13,465 bases of DNA from JBKEDC01 sp047972995 (GTDB taxonomy: Bacteria; Bacteroidota; Bacteroidia; Bacteroidales; Prolixibacteraceae): NCBI GenBank assembly GCA_047972995.1, contig JBKEBD010000023.1, positions 1-13,465 on the forward strand. Reading direction: 5' to 3'. Of the stretch, positions 6,944 to 13,465 are shown one piece after another. The position numbers were made by a program, and so were the translations under genes. Positions within the stretch are counted from its first letter, which is position 1, and each line of letters starts with the position of its first letter. A model generated the notes under the pieces. The model was not told where the DNA came from. It saw nothing but the letters and a program-made list of their open reading frames with translations, and searched no databases.

Positions 6944-6983
6944 AAAAAATAGAAGCTAAACCGAAAAATCAGCTTAGCTTCTA
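6944..6983 (-). terminator. Intrinsic terminator of the porin-like gene
   Basis: TAGAAGCTAA (6950-6959) and TTAGCTTCTA (6974-6983) form a perfect 10-bp stem. On the minus strand it is followed by six T (6949-6944). It lies 12 nt after the porin stop codon. Confidence 0.85.
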
Positions 6984-6995
6984 CCATAAGGCCTG

Positions 6996-8264
6996 TTAAA
7001 AGGTGTAAGCCATGGAAAGCACCACACGATTGTTTAATGCGCCATGTGTTTTGCCATATAAGCCGTTAGCGAAATCGAGGTCGCCAACACCATAGTTAGC
7101 TTCCGTAAGTTCATATTCCAACACAAAACGCATATTCTGAATATTATATGCCATATGAGCCGACAAGCGCCAATGGTTCATTACATTAGGCAACAAGCCC
7201 GCAGTAATCATGCTTCCTCCGTTATTATACACCGCATCCGATGTGCCCAAGTTCTTGCCATAACCACCAAAAGCACCTACTTGCCATTTCACCCCATAAA
7301 CAATGTTGAAAAGTGCTGTTACGGTGTTGAAATTGGTGTATGTTTCGGCTCCTGTTTCCGCTTGTTTAGTAGCCACAGCATAGCCGCCAAGCATGGTTAG
7401 GTGTGTCATGTTCTGCCCATAAAATGTGCGGGCGGTAAACATTAGTTTCTCCGATTTATAACGAAGCAACAACGACGATGAATAGCTCGTAAGATATTCA
7501 TCGGAACGATAAACACTCTCGCTGGTTCCTGTGGTCGTAAATCGAGGTTGAATACGTTTTACTTCACCACCTATTGCAAAATTCCAATTGCACACACTTT
7601 GCGAAGCAAACACTGAAATTTCTGGCATTCCGCCATTGCGTTGTGCCTGATTCTCTGATGCGTAAGAAGCATTACCAAGCACCTTCGATGTAAATTGATT
7701 TTCGTAAAGCACCGCAGCACCAAGCGAAAAACCACCAAAATAACGATCTACACGCACCTGTGGCGAGCGGTTGAATGCCATGAAAGGTGCACCGGTGTTG
7801 AAAGAAGCCACCGTAGGGAACAATCCATCGGTCCAATAAGGATGCCAATCTTGCCCCATGCGCAAACGCACTTTCTCCCATTTCATATCTACATATGCCA
7901 ATCGAATGCGTAGCAGGTTGGCGTGTTGTTTTGTAATGCCTGCAAAATCGCCCTCAATTACGGCCGATGTTTGCGCTCTCAACACCTCCGGACCGCTCAC
8001 GCGCACTCCCAATCGAGTGGCTAATGCCGTTAGGTTTGAACTTTGGTTCTTATTTATGTCATTTCCATTGGCATCTACCCCGGTGTAGTAGGGCACTAAG
8101 TAGAAATTTTCTTGTGCCACGTCTAATCCTTTATAAGTATCAGAGTAAAAATCGTTGCGAACAAAACCGTAAGGTTTAAAAGTAAATTTTTTCTCGGCAT
8201 CATTGGCAAAAGCAAAAATTACGTTGGCTAAAAGCAATAATCCTACGACTAATTTTTTGTGCAT
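6996..8264 (-). CDS. Outer-membrane porin-like beta-barrel protein
   Basis: 422 aa from ATG 8264. A clear signal peptide (MHKKLVVGLLLLANVIFAFA, cleavage about 20/21) is followed by alternating hydrophobic/polar strands with aromatic girdles, and the protein ends VLSMAYTF, with the terminal Phe typical of outer-membrane barrels. Conserved-looking landmarks are RLGVRVSGPEV (about 84-94), RMGQDWHPYW (135-144) and NRSPQVRV (165-172), which recall DcaP-like porins. The passenger is unknown. An in-frame ATG at 8276 would add four residues but lies only about 5 nt from the expected transcription start, so 8264 is preferred. It has its own promoter and terminator and is probably monocistronic. General diffusion or substrate-specific uptake is inferred from the barrel only. 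Confidence 0.8.
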   Translation of the reverse strand: MHKKLVVGLLLLANVIFAFANDAEKKFTFKPYGFVRNDFYSDTYKGLDVAQENFYLVPYYTGVDANGNDINKNQSSNLTALATRLGVRVSGPEVLRAQTSAVIEGDFAGITKQHANLLRIRLAYVDMKWEKVRLRMGQDWHPYWTDGLFPTVASFNTGAPFMAFNRSPQVRVDRYFGGFSLGAAVLYENQFTSKVLGNASYASENQAQRNGGMPEISVFASQSVCNWNFAIGGEVKRIQPRFTTTGTSESVYRSDEYLTSYSSSLLLRYKSEKLMFTARTFYGQNMTHLTMLGGYAVATKQAETGAETYTNFNTVTALFNIVYGVKWQVGAFGGYGKNLGTSDAVYNNGGSMITAGLLPNVMNHWRLSAHMAYNIQNMRFVLEYELTEANYGVGDLDFANGLYGKTHGALNNRVVLSMAYTF

Positions 8265-8287
8265 ATTTATTATCATTTATTAAAACA

Positions 8288-8295
8288 CAAAAATA
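8288..8295 (-). promoter_or_regulatory. -7 box of the porin-like gene promoter
   Basis: On the minus strand this reads TATTTTTG, an exact TAnnTTTG. A weak -33 (TCG, 8318-8316) lies 20 nt upstream. Predicted transcription start is near 8281, supporting ATG 8264. Confidence 0.5.
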
Positions 8296-8539
8296 ATATT
8301 TCTAACCAATTAATACGAATTAATATCCTGACAGTAGATCTTCTGCAACACAAAACGTAAACACTCATTAGGCAATCCGATATTACATTATGTCGTATCA
8401 ATATCCTCAATACGCAATCAATTTTATTCATGAATTTCTATTTAGAATCAATAAACATTGGAGCCGCTCTTCTCGTTTTAGGTACAGAAATCACGAGGAA
8501 AGAATAGCATATATTCCTCCTCCTTTAAAACTAAAAGTT

Positions 8540-9139
8540 ATGTCATTTAAATTACCAGAACTAGGATACGCATATCAGGCATTAGAGCCTGCAATCGATG
8601 CTCGCACCATGGAAATTCACCATTCGAAACACCACGGGGCTTATACCACAAACTTAAATAATGCTATTGAAGGAACTCCACTCGACGGGCAACCCATTGA
8701 AGCCATTTTAGGCGAAGTGTCTAAACATTCACCTGCTGTGAGAAACAACGGCGGCGGATTTTACAACCACTCCCTCTTTTGGGAAATACTCACTCCCGGC
8801 GGAGCTAATAGCCCGTCTGGGGAACTGGCAGCAAAAATTGATGAGTCTTTCGGTTCATTCGAAGCTTTTAAAGAAGCTTTCGCCAATGCCGCAGCAACTC
8901 GATTTGGCTCAGGTTGGGCATGGCTGATTAAAAAAGGAAATAGCTTGGTCGTTTCATCTACTGCAAACCAAGACAACCCACTCATGGATGTGGTAGAGGA
9001 ACGGGGTATTCCACTTCTCGGACTCGATGTTTGGGAACACGCCTATTATCTGAATTATCAGAACCGAAGACCCGATTACATTAAAGCATTCTTTAGCTTA
9101 ATAAACTGGGATATAGTTAGCAGTCGATTTAGAGGTTAG
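8540..9139 (+). CDS. sodA: Superoxide dismutase, Mn/Fe family (Mn-type residues)
   Basis: 199 aa, the usual length. Metal ligands are His27 (in TMEIHHSKHH), His77 (in FYNHSLFW), Asp163 and His167 (in LDVWEHAYYLNY); second-shell Tyr35 and Glu166 are present. Gly72-Gly73 before the NH motif and Gln144 in NQDNP match Mn enzymes, where the outer-sphere glutamine comes from the C-terminal domain; iron enzymes usually place Gln near residue 70. It converts superoxide to hydrogen peroxide and oxygen in the cytoplasm. The frame is open upstream from ATG 8390, adding 50 basic residues, but homology begins at MSFKLPELGYAY, so 8540 is chosen. Mn versus cambialistic use cannot be decided from sequence alone. 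A terminator follows; no good promoter box was found in 8296-8539. Confidence 0.93.
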   Translation: MSFKLPELGYAYQALEPAIDARTMEIHHSKHHGAYTTNLNNAIEGTPLDGQPIEAILGEVSKHSPAVRNNGGGFYNHSLFWEILTPGGANSPSGELAAKIDESFGSFEAFKEAFANAAATRFGSGWAWLIKKGNSLVVSSTANQDNPLMDVVEERGIPLLGLDVWEHAYYLNYQNRRPDYIKAFFSLINWDIVSSRFRG

Positions 9140-9154
9140 TTGATTTTTGATTTT

Positions 9155-9184
9155 CCCCGAAGCACGAGTTGTCTCGGGGTTTTT
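9155..9184 (+). terminator. Intrinsic terminator of the superoxide dismutase gene
   Basis: CCCCGA (9155-9160) pairs with TCGGGG (9174-9179), followed by TTTTT (9180-9184). It sits 16 nt after the stop codon. Confidence 0.8.
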
Positions 9185-9187
9185 ATT

Positions 9188-9195
9188 TACATTTG
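9188..9195 (+). promoter_or_regulatory. -7 box of the aspartic protease gene promoter
   Basis: TACATTTG matches TAnnTTTG exactly and lies 27 nt before ATG 9223. The nearest TTG (9169-9171, spacer 16) falls in the preceding terminator hairpin, so the -33 element is uncertain. Confidence 0.5.
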
Positions 9196-9222
9196 TCTAT
9201 CATTAACTAAAAATCACTAGTC

Positions 9223-10521
9223 ATGCGACCTTCTTTTCATAAAATTGCAATCATGCTACTTCTCTGCTTAACTACGTTTCAAACCAAGGCTCAACTCGAT
9301 CGAAGCACCAATCAGCTCATCGAGCGTATGTTCGAACAGTTAGAGCAAAAACAATATTTCGACCTTCGCCGAATATACAACAGCAACGAACTTCGATTAC
9401 CTTCTAGCTATGCCTTGTTTTTTGGTGCTCATCTCGATGCGGCATTCAATGCCCCCAAAGAATCGAATGCAAAAATCACCGACTTACTTCAATTTCCATC
9501 GGGCACCATCGAGCCTAGGGATATGCTCGGGCTGCTTTCCATTAAGCAGCAGAATCACATTCATCTTTTCGAATATAAACAGGCTTGGCAAACTAGCAAG
9601 TTCATCACCAGCACCTATAGCAACATGATGAACCAAACCGATTACGACAATTACACAAACACCGAAAAGCTTTGGCTTGCACTGCTCAACACCCCCAAGC
9701 AAACACTAGAGCAAAACGCCGATGTTTCGCTTAAACTAACAAAAGATAAGGCTAATTTGTATCGTATTAACACCTCGTTTGAAACTGAAAACGAATCATT
9801 TGTTTTCGACACAGGGGCAAACTTTTCAGTCATGCAACGTTCAGTAGCAGAAAAACTTGGACTAGAAATTATCGATACCAACTTTCTCACCTCTGCTGCC
9901 ACAGGCAAACTCGTACAGAGTGATGTTGCCGTGGTGCCCGAACTTAAAATTGGTGAAATGACCATACACCATGCCGTGTTTATCATCTTCGACGACGAGC
10001 AACTCCAATTCCCCGAAGCCGACTATCAAATTGAGGGCATCATTGGGTTTCCCATCATTCGCGCCATGAAAGAAATTCACATTAGTCAGCAGCACACCCT
10101 TTTTGTCCCGAAAAACAAAACAGCACTGCCTACTAAAAATCTGGCACTTGACGGCTTGTTCCCCATTGTAGAAATTAATTGCAACGATGTTCCGCTAGCC
10201 TTTCACTTCGACACCGGCGCAAACATAACTATGCTCTATCCACTGTACTACAAAAAATTTCAGAAAGAAATCAACAAGAAATACACCGCCCAACAACTTG
10301 AAACCGCAAGTGCTGGAGGTTCTTCAAAATCTACTGGCTTCATCTTGAAGAAAACGACATTTGGCGTAAATAACAAGTCAACCAAAATAAAAGACGTCTA
10401 TCTCATTATCGACGGACACAACACTACGCGAGACGTTTACGGTAACTTGGGACAAGATTTCTTTGAAAACTTCAAAGGCTATGTGCTCAATTTTGAAAGT
10501 TCCTGTTTCTGGGTAGAATAG
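9223..10521 (+). CDS. Secreted retropepsin-like aspartic protease with two DTG domains
   Basis: 432 aa. A signal peptide (1-23, MRPSFHKIAIMLLLCL... ending TKAQ) is followed by a mainly helical region of about 140 residues (25-165). Two aspartic protease units then follow: the first has FVFDTGAN (193-200) and the hydrophobic-Gly motif EGIIGFPII (271-279); the second has FHFDTGAN (327-334) and GNLGQDFF (407-414). Each DTG triad supplies one catalytic Asp (D196, D330). Classical retropepsins dimerise to bring two DTG loops together; here both are in one chain, so it could act as a monomer, like a pepsin. The protein is predicted to be periplasmic or surface-exposed; the substrate is unknown. Its stop is 5 bp from the convergent PagL-like gene. 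Confidence 0.85.
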   Translation: MRPSFHKIAIMLLLCLTTFQTKAQLDRSTNQLIERMFEQLEQKQYFDLRRIYNSNELRLPSSYALFFGAHLDAAFNAPKESNAKITDLLQFPSGTIEPRDMLGLLSIKQQNHIHLFEYKQAWQTSKFITSTYSNMMNQTDYDNYTNTEKLWLALLNTPKQTLEQNADVSLKLTKDKANLYRINTSFETENESFVFDTGANFSVMQRSVAEKLGLEIIDTNFLTSAATGKLVQSDVAVVPELKIGEMTIHHAVFIIFDDEQLQFPEADYQIEGIIGFPIIRAMKEIHISQQHTLFVPKNKTALPTKNLALDGLFPIVEINCNDVPLAFHFDTGANITMLYPLYYKKFQKEINKKYTAQQLETASAGGSSKSTGFILKKTTFGVNNKSTKIKDVYLIIDGHNTTRDVYGNLGQDFFENFKGYVLNFESSCFWVE

Positions 10522-10526
10522 TTAGA

Positions 10527-11714
10527 CTAGCATCCTTTTCCCCACTTAATGCGATAGCCCACACCCCATTCAATAAGGTCGGCCACCGAAAAACTATGTG
10601 CTCGAACCAAAATGCTCATGAACATATCATTTTTGAAGTGATATTTCAGTCCGATACGCTGATACAAGAATGGCGCACCCCCTTGAGGCTTTTGTCTATA
10701 CAAATAGAAGCCCAACGATGAAGCCAACGACAATCTGTTAACCACAAATTCGTAAGTACCATAAGGACTCAAAACAAACCTATCGGAAAACTTATCGCTT
10801 GTGTGCAACATAACATTTCCATGTTCATCTTGCGATGTGGTCAATGCTCCTTGCGTATCGTAACTCACATCTACCCCTACACCAAACTTGTTTTTCCAAG
10901 TAATCTGACGCATATAGGCTGTCGATAAGTTATAAGATCTAAAATTACCTATGGTAGAGTGCACCCCCTCAACCGAGCTGCCATATTCCTCTTGTTTCGC
11001 ACTGAAGCTCGCCTGAATGGCAATTTCATTGTGCTGCTTATATGGCGGAGGTACTTCTCGCTCTAACTTAGGCATTTCCTCCAATCGGTAGCTCAATTCC
11101 ACCAAAGGTGCCGCCAAGTTCAAACCCTTATTCGGCTTGCGCATAGCTCCATTCGAGAAATGGGTAAAGCCCACACCTGCCCGAAGATCTAGCAAAGGAG
11201 AAATCTCCCACGACCAAACCAAATTTGCACCAATATAAACCGTAGAATATGAACCTATTGTAATATTATTCGGATTAGTTACCGGGTCGTATCTATCCCA
11301 ATTCGTAGCAAAACCAAAAGCTAATTCATAGCCAAAGGTGTGCTTCTCTGTGCGCTTAAGCGGAATGCCCATGTAGCCATAAATAGCAAAAGGTCTACCC
11401 ATCTCGGTATCCTGAGGAAAACCTGCGGTGTATACCCCCCCACCATAGTAAGGAAAATTCAACACATGGTGCCATTCTCTATTTCCGGTAGTTTGCACGG
11501 CTAAACCTAAGCTTTGCGAATTATACCAATTAATGGGCGAACCCTGATTATTTGCCCCTTTGAGGAAATCATTAGTAGGCAAAACATAGCCTACCATAGC
11601 ACGAGGTGCAAAAAAAAGCACGTTTTTTTTATTGTAATTTTCGGCAGAAAGTTGAGCGTGAGCTATTCCAGAAAAGAGAAATAGGGATGCAAAAAGCAAG
11701 AGTTTAGTTTTCAT
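10527..11714 (-). CDS. PagL-like acyloxyacyl hydrolase (lipid A 3-O-deacylase family), outer membrane
   Basis: 395 aa with a signal peptide (1-20, ending GIAHA|Q). Residues about 30-212 form a barrel-like region containing GFTHFSNGAMRKPNKGLN (182-199), which matches the PagL catalytic block with His185, Ser187 and Asn188. By hand alignment the position of the PagL catalytic glutamate, 12 residues after the serine, is Asn199, so the catalytic acid is uncertain. PagL enzymes remove the 3-O acyl chain of lipid A in the outer membrane. This protein is about twice the length of classical PagL: after a Pro-rich linker (EVPPPYKQ, about 220-227) a second set of beta-strand-like repeats runs to the end. 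That extension is not recognised. Two -7 boxes precede the gene. Confidence 0.75.
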   Translation of the reverse strand: MKTKLLLFASLFLFSGIAHAQLSAENYNKKNVLFFAPRAMVGYVLPTNDFLKGANNQGSPINWYNSQSLGLAVQTTGNREWHHVLNFPYYGGGVYTAGFPQDTEMGRPFAIYGYMGIPLKRTEKHTFGYELAFGFATNWDRYDPVTNPNNITIGSYSTVYIGANLVWSWEISPLLDLRAGVGFTHFSNGAMRKPNKGLNLAAPLVELSYRLEEMPKLEREVPPPYKQHNEIAIQASFSAKQEEYGSSVEGVHSTIGNFRSYNLSTAYMRQITWKNKFGVGVDVSYDTQGALTTSQDEHGNVMLHTSDKFSDRFVLSPYGTYEFVVNRLSLASSLGFYLYRQKPQGGAPFLYQRIGLKYHFKNDMFMSILVRAHSFSVADLIEWGVGYRIKWGKGC

Positions 11715-11718
11715 CTTG

Positions 11719-11736
11719 CAAAAATATGCAAAAATA
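11719..11736 (-). promoter_or_regulatory. Tandem -7 boxes upstream of the PagL-like gene
   Basis: On the minus strand TATTTTTG occurs twice (11736-11729 and 11726-11719), both exact TAnnTTTG, 10 bp apart. The outer box would give a leader of about 8 nt; the inner box would give a leaderless transcript. Confidence 0.45.
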
Positions 11737-11802
11737 GAGCTTCTAGGAAATGAAAATCAGCTTGTTTTATTAAAGAATCCAAAAAAAACAGTTTCTTACT
11801 TC

Positions 11803-12723
11803 CTATTTTTTTCCAAAGAGTCGAGCCAAACCAACACCCCCTTGAGTTAATAACGACAGCGCTATTAGCAACATTCCCACAATAGCTGCCCACTGTGGTT
11901 TTTCCTCGGGCAAAATCAGCCACGAGAGGATAGCTCCCCCCACTGGAACAACAAATTTCCACATATTAAGCTCTGAAACCTTCACCGTAGGACGCCGCAA
12001 CAACGAGTACCAAATCGCAAAAGCCACCGCCGAAAGCGATGATAGCCACAACAAAGCAATCCAATATTCAGGTGTGGGATTAGTAAGCGTATTTCCCTGC
12101 ACTACCCACGAACCCAGCGCAAGAAGCACACCCCCCGAAAACAAAGTGGAAGACCCCAATACAATTGGATTTAAATCGCTTTTATTTTTTGCCACCAACA
12201 CATTAGAATAACCCGCTACTAATCCGTTAAGCAAAAGAATGAACACCCCCAAAATACTCACCCTCTCCGATGAATCATGACTTTCCTTGGCAAAAGAGAT
12301 AATAGCAACTCCCACAAAACCAATAAGCAAGCTAAGCAATTTGCGGAGAGTCATCTTGTCGTTACTCATTAAAAGGTGCGACAACACCGCTGCAAAAAGC
12401 GGCGAAGCCCCCACAATGAGTGCCGCAATAGAAGCTGGCAACATATTAATTCCAGTGTAAAAGAAAACATATTGCAGAACCGTCTGCACAAAAGTCATGA
12501 GCACCAAAAATCGCCAATTCTGCCTCACCTGGGCAAAATATTCCTTCTTATTGCCATAATAAAGAAACAAGAAAAATCCTGCCAAAGCAAAGCGAACACC
12601 CGCAAACGGAATTGGAGTGTGATAATTCATACCTATTTTAATACCCACAAAGGCTGTCGACCAAAGCAAACAAGCCACAAAGCCCAAGAAATTGGTGCTT
12701 TGCAGAAAATGCCGATTTTGCAT
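11803..12723 (-). CDS. EamA/DMT superfamily inner-membrane transporter
   Basis: 306 aa from ATG 12723. Ten hydrophobic segments form two EamA repeats (about 8-142 and 156-294). Family landmarks include LLWSTAFVGIKIG near the start, LPASIAALIVGASPLFAAVL (95-114) closing the first repeat, and ELNMWKFVVPVGGAILSWLI (251-270) in the second. Such proteins export metabolites or amino acids across the inner membrane; the substrate cannot be predicted. The frame is open further upstream to ATG 12825, but those 34 residues are not family-like, and a promoter-like box lies within them, so 12723 is chosen. The gap to the PagL-like gene downstream (88 nt) contains that gene's promoter boxes, so the two are probably separate transcripts. 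Confidence 0.87.
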   Translation of the reverse strand: MQNRHFLQSTNFLGFVACLLWSTAFVGIKIGMNYHTPIPFAGVRFALAGFFLFLYYGNKKEYFAQVRQNWRFLVLMTFVQTVLQYVFFYTGINMLPASIAALIVGASPLFAAVLSHLLMSNDKMTLRKLLSLLIGFVGVAIISFAKESHDSSERVSILGVFILLLNGLVAGYSNVLVAKNKSDLNPIVLGSSTLFSGGVLLALGSWVVQGNTLTNPTPEYWIALLWLSSLSAVAFAIWYSLLRRPTVKVSELNMWKFVVPVGGAILSWLILPEEKPQWAAIVGMLLIALSLLTQGGVGLARLFGKK

Positions 12724-12757
12724 AACGCTATACTTTATTATATGGTATGCAAAGTTG

Positions 12758-12765
12758 CAAATAAA
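12758..12765 (-). promoter_or_regulatory. Possible -7 box of the EamA transporter gene
   Basis: On the minus strand TTTATTTG differs from TAnnTTTG at one base and lies 35 nt before ATG 12723. No clear -33 partner. Confidence 0.35.
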
Positions 12766-13015
12766 TGTGGTTGAGTGATTCTTTAACACGTAAGAATATA
12801 CGTATTGATAAGATGAAACAGCCATACTTTAAGCTTTTCAGCACACAGGAGAATGATCAGCCTATAGCTTATTGCCAAATTTTGACACTAATTCATAAAA
12901 ACTAATAGAAAGGCGGCTGGATGGTCTAAAGATAGACTGTTACAACTTATGAGAATATAAATCTACATGCGTTTGCCCTGGGGGGTAAACTCACATCATC
13001 TTTTCAATTACTCAC
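12766..13015. other. Gene-free interval with small hairpins
   Basis: No coding frame is convincing. It holds a 20-nt hairpin at 12971-12990 (GTTTGCCC/GGGTAAAC, one G-T pair, TGGG loop) that is not next to a T tract on either strand, and a short GTCT/AGAC stem near 12930. No tRNA or known RNA was recognised. Confidence 0.35.
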
Positions 13016-13053
13016 AAAGAAAGCACCAAGACTATTCATCTTGATGCTTTCTT
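13016..13053 (-). terminator. Intrinsic terminator of the M16 peptidase gene
   Basis: Fifteen-base arms 13017-13031 and 13039-13053 (AAGAAAGCACCAAGA and TCTTGATGCTTTCTT) pair with one mismatch around a 7-nt loop. On the minus strand the 3' arm ends in TTTCTTT. It lies about 45 nt after the stop codon at 13098. Confidence 0.7.
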
Positions 13054-13097
13054 CGCAGGTTATAACTGAGCCACTTTACTTTCACTTATATACAATC

Positions 13098-13465
13098 CTA
13101 TTTCGGTGCAAAAATAACATCTAATATTTCGGCTTTGCCATAGAACGACTTTAAGAAATCATTCACATACTTAATATCTATAGAATCGAGGGTTTTATTT
13201 TGATATCCATCGATGTCAATATTTTCTTTGTAATTCAGATAATGCTTAATGGCACTGATATAATACATATTGTCTCTTCGCGTATTTCCTTGTTGACGCA
13301 GTTTTTTCTTGATAAGCTCGAAATCAGCAGGGAGCACTCCCATATCCACAATAATATCCATAGTTTCATTGAGTGTATTATTTAAATCGACAGCTCGCTC
13401 CGGATTGCAGTCAAAGCTAATCTCAAATCCCATTTCATTGGACGATTCAGCTATTGGTTTAGAAA
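13098..13465 (-). CDS. M16 family zinc peptidase, C-terminal fragment (5' end outside window)
   Basis: The frame is open from the window edge to TAG 13098-13100, about 121 residues. The internal ATG at 13433 is not a true start, because the codons before it stay open and read SKPIAESSNE. Residues ELIKKKLRQQGNTRRDNMYY and the segment ending SIDIKYVNDFLKSFYGKA resemble the last alpha/beta repeat of M16 (insulinase/PqqL-like) peptidases, whose C-terminus is structural. The catalytic HxxEH lies in the N-terminal part and is not visible here. These enzymes degrade peptides, usually in the bacterial periplasm. A terminator follows at 13016-13053, so this is the last gene of its transcript. Confidence 0.7.
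   Translation of the reverse strand, partial: SKPIAESSNEMGFEISFDCNPERAVDLNNTLNETMDIIVDMGVLPADFELIKKKLRQQGNTRRDNMYYISAIKHYLNYKENIDIDGYQNKTLDSIDIKYVNDFLKSFYGKAEILDVIFAPK

Noticed and set aside
8390..8539. Fifty-residue N-terminal extension of superoxide dismutase
   Set aside because: The extension is basic, unlike the family and not signal-like; family similarity begins exactly at the ATG at 8540.
9651..9986. 111-codon minus-strand frame inside the aspartic protease gene
   Set aside because: It overlaps the first DTG domain of a clearly coding gene and has no recognisable domain.
12376..12774. 132-codon plus-strand frame opposite the transporter gene
   Set aside because: It is antisense to a well-supported membrane protein; its composition reflects the complement of hydrophobic codons.
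12724..12825. 34-residue N-terminal extension of the EamA transporter
   Set aside because: The sequence is not family-like and overlaps a promoter-like box; the first transmembrane helix follows the ATG at 12723 at the normal distance.
12971..12990. Terminator
   Set aside because: The hairpin has no T tract on either strand, and no gene ends next to it.

Overview
The window looks like chromosomal DNA from a member of the Bacteroidota. Reasons: several genes are preceded by Bacteroidota-type promoters (-7 box TAnnTTTG), starts lack strong Shine-Dalgarno sequences, the intergenic DNA is AT-rich, and the gene content is typical of the phylum (a GH3 beta-N-acetylglucosaminidase fused to a beta-lactamase-like serine hydrolase, a PagL-like acyloxyacyl hydrolase, retropepsin-like proteases, outer-membrane barrels). 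The order or genus cannot be fixed from this sequence alone.

Left end (1-1260), accessory DNA. Read on the minus strand, this is laid out like an integron gene-cassette array. A two-gene cassette (a 74-aa HTH-like protein followed by a nuclease-like hypothetical protein broken by a frameshift in a 7-A tract) ends directly in a ~130-bp imperfect hairpin (about 346-478). This hairpin behaves like an attC site. Its outer arm is complementary to the sequence where the cassette begins (1231-1243), and the next gene, a HARE-HTH protein cut by the window edge, starts just after it. No integrase is visible.

Gene desert (1260-2005). About 750 bp without a convincing gene, but rich in palindromes, REP-like repeats and promoter-like boxes.

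Core region (2006-13465). In order: + GH3/serine hydrolase (muropeptide recycling), - DEAD-box RNA helicase with a long leader able to hide its own start codon, - outer-membrane porin-like barrel, + superoxide dismutase of Mn type, + secreted tandem retropepsin-like protease, - PagL-like acyloxyacyl hydrolase, - EamA/DMT transporter, - 3' part of an M16 peptidase. Intrinsic terminators sit after the GH3 gene (shared with the helicase), the porin, the dismutase and the M16 gene. Most of these genes appear to be single transcription units. Several act at the cell envelope (peptidoglycan, outer membrane, lipid A, periplasmic proteolysis), but nothing shows that they form one pathway.
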